DNA from: CAYSVN01 sp964434585
GTDB taxonomy: Bacteria; Patescibacteriota; Gracilibacteria; Peribacterales; Peribacteraceae
NCBI GenBank assembly: GCA_964434585.1
Contig: CAYSVN010000020.1
Coordinates: 1-17,944 of the forward strand
Length of the DNA: 17,944 nt
Reading direction: 5' to 3'
Shown in pieces: positions 8,618-14,261 of the stretch. The notes under the pieces were generated by a model. That model ran no database searches. It saw only the letters and a program-made list of their open reading frames with translations, and had not been told where the DNA came from. Position numbers and translations under genes: made by a program. The stretch's first letter is position 1; the number at the start of each line of letters is the position of its first letter.

Positions 8618-8926
8618 ATGTCTGGTGGACTTCCTCCTATTGGCGGCTCAGGATCTGTACTACCTAATGATGGTTCTTCTGACCCTGTTGTTAATACTTG
8701 GGTTCATAACATTAAAAATAATAATTTAACAGCTCAAGAAGTTGATGCCTTTAGTCGCCTGCCTGAACAGAAACAGCGACGGATTGCTATTGTATTGCTT
8801 CATAATTTAAATGATATCTCTGCACTGCTAGATGCTGGTAGTCCTGTATTGGCTAACATTATGTCTATGATGGCGCCGTTTAATACACGTATTAAGAATT
8901 TACTAGAAGAAAAAGATTTATCATAA
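8618..8926 (+). CDS. Small protein of unknown function (102 residues)
   Basis: I do not recognise this protein. Residues 1-22 are Gly/Pro/Ser-rich and probably disordered. Residues 25-100 look helical, with two amphipathic or hydrophobic stretches (RRIAIVLLHNLNDISALLDA and PVLANIMSMMAPFNTRIKNL). It has no signal peptide, membrane helix or cysteines, so it is likely cytoplasmic. The start is supported by the extended -10 lying 6 nt upstream, which implies a leaderless transcript. The next promoter, for the hydroxylase leader, begins inside its last codons, so the two genes overlap in regulation without being a simple operon. Confidence 0.7.
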   Translation: MSGGLPPIGGSGSVLPNDGSSDPVVNTWVHNIKNNNLTAQEVDAFSRLPEQKQRRIAIVLLHNLNDISALLDAGSPVLANIMSMMAPFNTRIKNLLEEKDLS

Positions 8927-8945
8927 CCACAGTATTTGCTATAAT
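8918..8945 (+). promoter_or_regulatory. Promoter of the hydroxylase leader
   Basis: The -35 TTATCA (8918-8923), a 16-nt spacer and a perfect extended -10 TGCTATAAT (8937-8945) predict a start near 8951-8953. That coincides with the ATG of the leader peptide, so the leader would be translated from a leaderless transcript. Confidence 0.65.
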
Positions 8946-8952
8946 AGATGTA

Positions 8953-9024
8953 ATGATTATTTCTATTACAAGCGTCGCTACTTATTATGCTTACTGTAAA
9001 GCTGGCGGTTTTTTGTATAGATAA
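8953..9024 (+). CDS. Tyr-rich attenuator leader peptide (23 residues)
   Basis: A 23-codon frame from the ATG at 8953 to the TAA at 9022-9024 encodes a peptide with four Tyr: TYYAYC in the middle (codons 10-15) and GGFLYR at the end (codons 18-23). The Tyr codons at 8983-8988 and 8992-8994 lie just before the first strand of the antiterminator hairpin (9003-9009). The stop codon lies just after that strand. This is the geometry of amino-acid attenuators such as trp, his and phe. The peptide itself need not have a function. The call is inferred from composition, position and the RNA structures, with no homology support. Confidence 0.65.
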   Translation: MIISITSVATYYAYCKAGGFLYR

Positions 9025-9054
9025 TTATTAATGTAATTTCTACTATAGCCGCCA
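9003..9054 (+). promoter_or_regulatory. Antiterminator hairpin of the hydroxylase attenuator
   Basis: TGGCGGT (9003-9009) pairs with GCCGCCA (9048-9054), and TATAG (9016-9020) pairs with CTATA (9043-9047). This gives about 12 pairs with a 6-nt bulge and a 22-nt loop. The 3' strand is the same one used by the terminator, so the two structures exclude each other. Confidence 0.65.
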
Positions 9055-9075
9055 CTAACTGGCGGTCTTTTTTTT
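9048..9075 (+). terminator. Intrinsic terminator within the hydroxylase leader
   Basis: GCCGCCA (9048-9054), a 5-nt loop and TGGCGGT (9060-9066) form a 7-bp GC-rich stem, followed by eight T residues (9068-9075). It lies only 14 nt before the hydroxylase ATG and after its promoter. It is therefore placed to act as a conditional attenuator and is unlikely to be the end of the upstream gene. Confidence 0.85.
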
Positions 9076-9089
9076 ATTTTTATTTTATT

Positions 9090-9815
9090 ATGACTACCAC
9101 TGCACCTAAAACTATTGCTATTACTGACCCAGAATCGAATAAAGTTTGGAGTGCGCTTTGCGCTGAACACTTTAATGATGCTACTTTTAACCGGGTACAC
9201 CCATTGTTTCATGAAGGCTGGGATCAGCTTAAGCTTTCTACAGATCGTTTACCTACTATGCAAGAACTTAATGAGTCCTTTTTTATGGTGACAGGTTGGC
9301 GTATTGCACAAGTGGAAATTCAATACTTATCTGATGAAGACTGGTTTGCTTACCTTGGCAGTAAAACATTCCCTGTTACACAATACATTCGCCACTGGGA
9401 TGAACTTGTATACACAACGCTGCCAGATATTTTACATGATGTATTTGGACACCTGGCTTTTTTAACTCACCCATTGTTTGCAGATCTGGCCCATAGCTTA
9501 GGGCAGTCATACCTACAGACTTCTTCGCAGTCACTTAAAGATACCATTGCGAATACTTGGTGGTTTGCCTTTGAATTTGGTTTACTTCAACATCAAAATA
9601 AGCCAATGATGCTTGGTGCAGGCTTGGTATCTTCCCTTAAAGAACGTGCAGTAGTAGTTAATAAACAGTGTCGCCTAAAGCCATTTACGCTTGATACAAT
9701 GCGCCATGTAGAACGTAGCGCTCATAGTACACATAAAGAACTCTATGTTCTTGATTCTACTATGCAACTTGAACAAGTGGTAGCACAGTTACGAGTGGAA
9801 TCACTTCAAGAATGA
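9090..9815 (+). CDS. phhA: Biopterin-dependent aromatic amino acid hydroxylase, probably phenylalanine 4-hydroxylase
   Basis: The 241-residue product is a catalytic-domain-only member of the pterin-dependent hydroxylases, about the length of the bacterial enzymes. Iron ligands are visible as PDILHDVFGH (H116, H121) and WWFAFEFGL (E162), matching H285, H290 and E330 of human PAH. TGWRI (68-72), TQYIRH (97-102) and GAGLVSS (176-182) are also conserved. The family oxidises an aromatic amino acid with O2 and a tetrahydropterin; the phenylalanine enzyme makes tyrosine. The aromatic residues around E162 fit Phe as substrate, though Trp cannot be excluded. A Tyr-codon leader and attenuator upstream argue for a tyrosine-making role. 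No pterin-recycling gene (PCD/phhB) is in the window. The gene ends in TGA, 4 nt from the convergent stop at 9820. Confidence 0.93.
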   Translation: MTTTAPKTIAITDPESNKVWSALCAEHFNDATFNRVHPLFHEGWDQLKLSTDRLPTMQELNESFFMVTGWRIAQVEIQYLSDEDWFAYLGSKTFPVTQYIRHWDELVYTTLPDILHDVFGHLAFLTHPLFADLAHSLGQSYLQTSSQSLKDTIANTWWFAFEFGLLQHQNKPMMLGAGLVSSLKERAVVVNKQCRLKPFTLDTMRHVERSAHSTHKELYVLDSTMQLEQVVAQLRVESLQE

Positions 9816-9819
9816 TCAT

Positions 9820-12800
9820 TTAAACTCCCTGTTCTTCGCTATTCTCTTTTGCTAGATCCATAAATTTTTGTTTACGGTCAGTGTCTTCTGCCGGTGGCAC
9901 CATTGGTGTTGCCTTGGGATTTGGTACTGTGGTTGCTGGTTTTAACCAATCGGGCACAGAGGTTGTAGAGGTTTCAGGGGGGGAAGAGGTTGTAGAAGGG
10001 GCAAGTGTTTTTGCTGGTTCCATCTTAGATGTTATTGGCGCTGCTGAAGCTGGGGTAATTTCCTTTTTAACTTCTGGTTCTGGAGCTGCCTTTGGTTTAT
10101 CTCCAGCTGGTTTTAGCCAATCAGGGACTGAGGCCGCAGAGGTGTCAGAGGTTGCAGATGGAGCAGATGTTTTAGCTGTTTCTACTTTGGGTGCCGCACT
10201 AGCTGGCGTCGGTGGAGGAGTAGCAGGTTTTGGTGTTTCTTTTTTAACTTCAGGCACCGCTGCAGTAACTTCTTTTTTAATTTCTGGTTTTGCGGTTGAC
10301 GGTGCCACTGGTTTTGGAGCCTCTTTCTTTGGTGTTGCAGGGGCAGGTGTTGCTTTTGGCATACCTTTTTTTGGTTTTAGCCAATCAGGGACTGAGGCCG
10401 CAGAGGTGTCAGAGGTTGCAGATGGANNNNNNNNNNNNNNNNNNNNNNNNNNNNNNNNNNNNNNNNNNNNNNNNNNNNNNNNNNNNNNNNNNNNNNNNNN
10501 NNNNNNNNNNNNNNNNNNNNNNNNNNGATGTTTTAGCTGTTTCTACTTTGGGTGCCGCACTAGCTGGCGTCGGTGGAGGAGGAGCAGGTTTTGGTGCTGC
10601 CGGAGCTGGAGCAGGTGTAGCAGGTTGCGGTGCTTCTTTTTTAGCTTCAGGCTTCTTTGGTAAAGCCTCTTTCTTTGGAGTCGCAGGTTTTGGGACTACT
10701 GGAGCAGGGGTTGTTGGAGTCGCAAAAACATCACCAAGTATTCCTGCAGGTTTATTTGGTTCGGCCTCTTTTTTTACTTCTGTTGGTGCAGGCTTTGCAG
10801 CTGCTGGGGGAGTACTGGTTTTTGGAGCCTCCTTCTTTATTGCTGGAGCAGGCTCTTTTTTAATTTCTGGCTTTGCTACTGCAGAGGCTGCCTTTGGAGT
10901 ATCTCCAGCTGGTTTTAACCAATCAGGCACAGAGGTTGAAGATGTAGAAGAGGAAGAAGACGTAGCAGAGGTTTTAGCTGGTTCAATCTTTGGCTCTGAT
11001 GCTACTGGAGCTACTACTGGAGGAGTCTGTTTTTTTACCTCCGAAGCTGGTGCTTTTTTAACTTCAGGTTTTGCAGTTGATGGCGTGGCAGGTGTAGGCG
11101 TTGCCTTTGAGTTATCTCCAGCTGGCTTTAGCCAATCGGGAACGTCTTTAGAAGTTGCAGAAGTGTCAGATGTTGCAGGAGTTGAAGATGGGGTAGGTGT
11201 TTTAGTTGGCTCTACTTTAGGTGCCGCTGGAGGAGCTTGTTTTTTTACTTCTGGAGCTGGTGCCTTTTTAATCTCAGGCTTTGCAGTTGATGGCGTGGCA
11301 GGCGTAGGCGTTATTGCAGGTTTTGGTGTTTCTTTTTTTGCTGCATCAGTTGTTAAGCCAGCAGAAAGCCAGTCTGGTGCTTTTGCAGGATCTGCTTTTA
11401 ACGCCTCTGGCTTTGGTTGTAGTGGTTGCTTAGGTGGTGCAACTTTTGGCGCAGGTGTTGGTGGCGTTGTTGCTTTTGCTGGTTCAGCTTTTTTTGTTAC
11501 AGCTGTAGTTGGAGCAGCTGCAGAACTTTGCACAGGCTTTGAATTCGGTGCTGCTAGTGGGTCAGCCCCCAGTTGTACTTGTGGTGCTGCAGCTGGCACA
11601 GTTGCCTCTGTTGCCGCAGCTTCTTTATTTGTACTTGGCACTAGCTGTGCTTCCATGCTGGTTAATGCTTTTTGGAAATGATCGCCTCCTTTAAACATTT
11701 TCCATACCTTGCGTAGTAGCCAGAACATTAGCATGAACGCTACCACAATCGCTAGTAGCCAAAAAGCAATGCCAATCCAACCTAATATACCGCGTGAAGC
11801 ATCTTCTGCTTCCCCTTGATTACTTACGCTAGAGGTTGCACTAGCTTCACTACTGTCGCTACTTTGAGAGCTTGTTTCTTGCGATGAAATACTACTAACA
11901 GTACTGCTACTAGCACCACTACTAATAGTTGGTGGTATCTTAAAATCAGCTGCTTTTGCAGTTACTTGTGTGGTAATGCTGCGTAATACTTCACCGGCTT
12001 CAATATCGTAGACATGTCCTGTAACCGTATATGTACCGGCTTTACGATATTTGTGCACTGGCTCTGCTTCTAGGCTTTGGAAACCATCGCCGAAGTCCCA
12101 ATGTGGCACGAGAGTATTTTCTGCCCCTTTAGGGATAAGCATTTTTATATTCCATCCACCGTCGGCGTCTTCACGCGTTACAATTTCTAGCCCTCCATTG
12201 TTTTGTGAGCTTGATGAACTACTGCTACTACTAGTAACACTGGAACTACTTGAACTACTTCCGCTCCCTGCCATTGCCGATGGAGAAGAGCTACTAGAGC
12301 TAGAAGAAGAACTACTAGCAATTGGTTTGTTATTTGGGTTACTAGCAACCAGTGAAATCAGTGATAAGTATTCTGTATCACGACCGTTTAAACTGTAGCT
12401 AATTGTTTTTTTACTAAAGTCATCGGGGAACCAGACAAATAAAGGCGCCTTTCCGCTTGCAAGTAATGTAGTTTCAATGTCGTTGTCGTTTGTAGGGTTA
12501 TTGTCGCCACTGGTATCAATATTACTTAAAAAGTCAAAGGTAACACTATCTACGCCTGGTTGTGGTTGTAATTCTATAATACGACGCCTAGGAGACAGTA
12601 AAATTGACCCTGCTTTAGCTGGTGGCACGGTATCTAGACCAACATCAAAGCCACTTGGAACCTCTTCGGGTTCACGATCGTTAATAGTAAAATCTACGTT
12701 ACGAATCCGTTGCTCACCGCTTGATGCATATTCAATACGTAACTCAAAATTACCTGCTTCTGTAAATCGGTTCTGAAAGTATGTTCCACGTTCAGACGAT

Positions 12801-12994
12801 ACAAATGTGTCTTCTTTAACCAATGTCCAGGTTGTTGTACTTTCTAAATCTGGGCTGGCAACAATCATTTCGAACACAGAACCTTTATTAAGGGTGATAC
12901 GCTCTTGTCCTATTGTTACTGTTTGCATACTGGCAACTGCTGGCACTAAAAGTGCACAGGCTAGGATGCCGATGATAAATGATTGTTTACGCAT
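9820..12994 (-). CDS. PKD-like single-pass membrane protein with a disordered PDWLKP-repeat tail, interrupted by a scaffold gap
   Basis: The ATG at 12994 starts a signal peptide (residues 1-22, cleavage near AVAS). Two beta-rich regions follow, then poly-Ser linkers at about 227-262. A PKD-like domain spans about 265-345 (HWDFGDG, HKYRKAGTYTVTGHVYD), with another Ser-rich linker at 358-390. A membrane helix lies at about 402-426, followed by the positive RKVWKMFKGG. The remaining roughly 575 residues are low-complexity Pro/Ala/Lys/Thr, presumably cytoplasmic. They carry six PDWL motifs, five of them VPDWLKP, spaced about 70-90 residues apart where measurable, and end in a charged helix. The 100-N gap shifts the frame, but a true length of 0 modulo 3 joins both parts into one protein of about 1025 residues. 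One nucleotide separates it from the upstream pilin-like gene. The family is not recognised. A scaffold joining surface and cytoplasm is inference. Confidence 0.85.
10109..10220 (-). repeat. 112-bp repeat, complete copy, in the PDWLKP tail
   Basis: This segment is repeated at 10373-10581, where it is split by the N gap. The 54 bases to the left of the gap are identical to 10109-10162, and the 55 bases to its right are identical to 10166-10220. Only GCA (10163-10165) has no counterpart outside the gap. The copies are 264 bp apart (88 codons). Confidence 0.9.
10427..10526. other. Scaffold gap (100 N) inside a near-exact repeat
   Basis: The flanks match the two parts of the complete repeat at 10109-10220, with only 3 bases missing between them. 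The simplest closure is GCA. That would put the two coding segments in the same frame, which the 100-base placeholder breaks. Extra copies of the 264-bp unit could also be hidden here and would keep the frame. Confidence 0.85.
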
Positions 12995-12995
12995 G

Positions 12996-14051
12996 TTAAG
13001 ACACTGCCTCGGTAACTGTGGTTATAATAGCAGCTGATAGCAGCATAAGAATAATAGCAATAATCGTATAAAAGATAATATTGCGGGCGGTTGTTTTAGA
13101 CTCATCACTTCCACGACCCAGTAATAGGTAGAAGCCAGCAATAACAATGGTCGCTACTGCAATTAACGATACATAGCTAAGAGCCGTAATCAGCAGCATT
13201 TCAATAGCATCACGAATGCCTTCAGGGTCTCCGCCCCCGTCAATGACTCCATCTGCAATTAAACTGATTGCGAACCCTACAATAGCAGATGCTAAGCCAA
13301 TAATAATAATACCGGTTATGGTGTAGATAATAATTTTACGAGCAGTTGTTTTTGATTCATCACTGCCAAGGCCAAGCAGTAGGTAAAAACCAGCAATAAC
13401 GATTGTTGCTACTGCTATAAGGGCTACGTAACTAATAATAACATCTAAGGCGCTCTGGATAATATCATATAAGAATGTTGCATCGCCAAGACCGCTAGAA
13501 GATGTACCTAGCGCGAAATCTACAATTGCTTCTGCAAGGCTAATAATAACAATTCCAATAATGGTGTATAAGATAATTTTTCTGGCTTTGGTGCGTGATT
13601 CATCATTGCCTAAGCCTAATATTAGATAGAAACCAGCAATAGTAATAACAAATACTGCAAGAATAACGACAAAACTTAGAATAAAATCTAATGCTGCTTG
13701 TATTAAAGATAGTAGTCCACTAGTATCTGGGGATCCTTGATAGAGACCAATTGCAATATTGACAATAACGGTAGCTAGCCCAATAAGCACTATTCCTATA
13801 ATGGTGTTTACAACAATTTTTCTGGCTTTGGTACGAGACTCGTCGTTCCCCAGTCCTAAAATTAAGTAGAAGCCTGCAATAGTAATTACAAGTATGCTTA
13901 CTGGTATTAAAAAAGTTAGAAGAGCCGTTAGTAGGCCATCTAAAATAGCACCTGGTGTACTGCTAGCAATACCGGCTGCACCGGCACCTGTTGCAATACC
14001 GCCTTGGACACCGCCGCCGCTATATAATTGAGCTAAAAGGTTTAAATCCAT
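12996..14051 (-). CDS. Four-fold tandem VirB2/TrbC-like pilin-domain membrane protein
   Basis: The 351-residue product has a short Gly/Ala-rich N terminus and then four units of about 72-75 residues: about 34-106, 112-183, 192-266 and 277-351. Each has a hydrophobic helix ending in IAGFYL(I/L)LG, a charged loop G(N/S)DES(R/K)T(K/T)AR and a second hydrophobic helix (such as TIIGIVLIGLA). The result is eight predicted membrane segments. The helix-GNxEKxxKAKK-helix layout resembles the VirB2/TrbC-type pilin-like proteins common in CPR genomes, which are normally single units of about 100 residues. Units 1 and 2 share GNDESRTKARKI and units 3 and 4 share GSDESKTTAR, which suggests two rounds of duplication. 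It is the first gene of an operon with the PDWLKP-repeat protein (1-nt spacing). Whether it forms a pilus or a membrane complex is unknown. Confidence 0.8.
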   Translation of the reverse strand: MDLNLLAQLYSGGGVQGGIATGAGAAGIASSTPGAILDGLLTALLTFLIPVSILVITIAGFYLILGLGNDESRTKARKIVVNTIIGIVLIGLATVIVNIAIGLYQGSPDTSGLLSLIQAALDFILSFVVILAVFVITIAGFYLILGLGNDESRTKARKIILYTIIGIVIISLAEAIVDFALGTSSSGLGDATFLYDIIQSALDVIISYVALIAVATIVIAGFYLLLGLGSDESKTTARKIIIYTITGIIIIGLASAIVGFAISLIADGVIDGGGDPEGIRDAIEMLLITALSYVSLIAVATIVIAGFYLLLGRGSDESKTTARNIIFYTIIAIILMLLSAAIITTVTEAVS

Positions 14052-14066
14052 AAAGTTGTTTGTTTT

Positions 14067-14084
14067 AATCTACTTATTGTAGCA
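14067..14084 (-). promoter_or_regulatory. Promoter of the pilin-like/PDWLKP operon (extended -10)
   Basis: The minus strand reads TGCTACAATAAGTAGATT, with TACAAT as the -10 (14076-14081) and TG forming an extended -10. The predicted start is near 14069, leaving a leader of about 18 nt without a Shine-Dalgarno sequence. It matches the divergent promoter at 14220-14237 at 17 of 18 bases. Confidence 0.6.
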
Positions 14085-14118
14085 TATTTTAAGTAAAAGT
14101 GGAAGCATGTTTAAAGAC

Positions 14119-14183
14119 TTAGAGGTTAGAAAGTTTAAAGGTCTAGAAGTTATTTTTAGACCTCATAACATTTATACCTCTAA
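14119..14183. repeat. Nested inverted repeats between divergent operons
   Basis: TTAGAGGT (14119-14126) and ACCTCTAA (14176-14183) form an outer 8-bp inverted repeat. AGGTCTAGAA (14139-14148) and TTTTTAGACCT (14153-14163) form an inner hairpin of about 10 bp, including one G-T pair. There is no T-run directly after the hairpin, so it is not a typical terminator. It sits between two divergent promoters and may bind a regulator or be a small structured RNA. Confidence 0.55.
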
Positions 14184-14198
14184 ACCTTTTATTGAACA

Positions 14199-14237
14199 TT
14201 TACATTAATTATAAAACTGTGCTATAATAAGTAGATT
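14199..14237 (+). promoter_or_regulatory. Promoter of the large unknown-protein operon
   Basis: TTTACA (14199-14204, five of six bases of the -35 consensus), an 18-nt spacer and TGCTATAAT (14220-14228, perfect extended -10) predict a start near 14235 and a leader of about 27 nt. The 18 bases 14220-14237 are almost the same as the opposing promoter at 14067-14084. Confidence 0.7.
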
Positions 14238-14261
14238 TTAATATCAAAAAACATACAATCT

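Noticed and set aside
9048..9075. Reading the terminator simply as the end of the 102-residue ORF's transcript
   Set aside because: It lies downstream of a strong promoter (8918-8945), 14 nt before the next start codon, and has a competing hairpin. These fit attenuation better, though it would also stop upstream transcripts.
9813..9815. TGA recoded as Gly (code 25, as in Gracilibacteria)
   Set aside because: No long frame contains an internal TGA. Reading through this TGA would only add a short tail overlapping the convergent gene.
10290..11681. Long plus-strand open frame with a Gly/Ala/Phe-rich product opposite the PDWLKP gene
   Set aside because: It is the complement of Pro/Ala/Lys-rich coding repeats, runs through the N gap, and has no domain or promoter. 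The minus-strand frame has a signal peptide, a PKD-like domain and a membrane helix.
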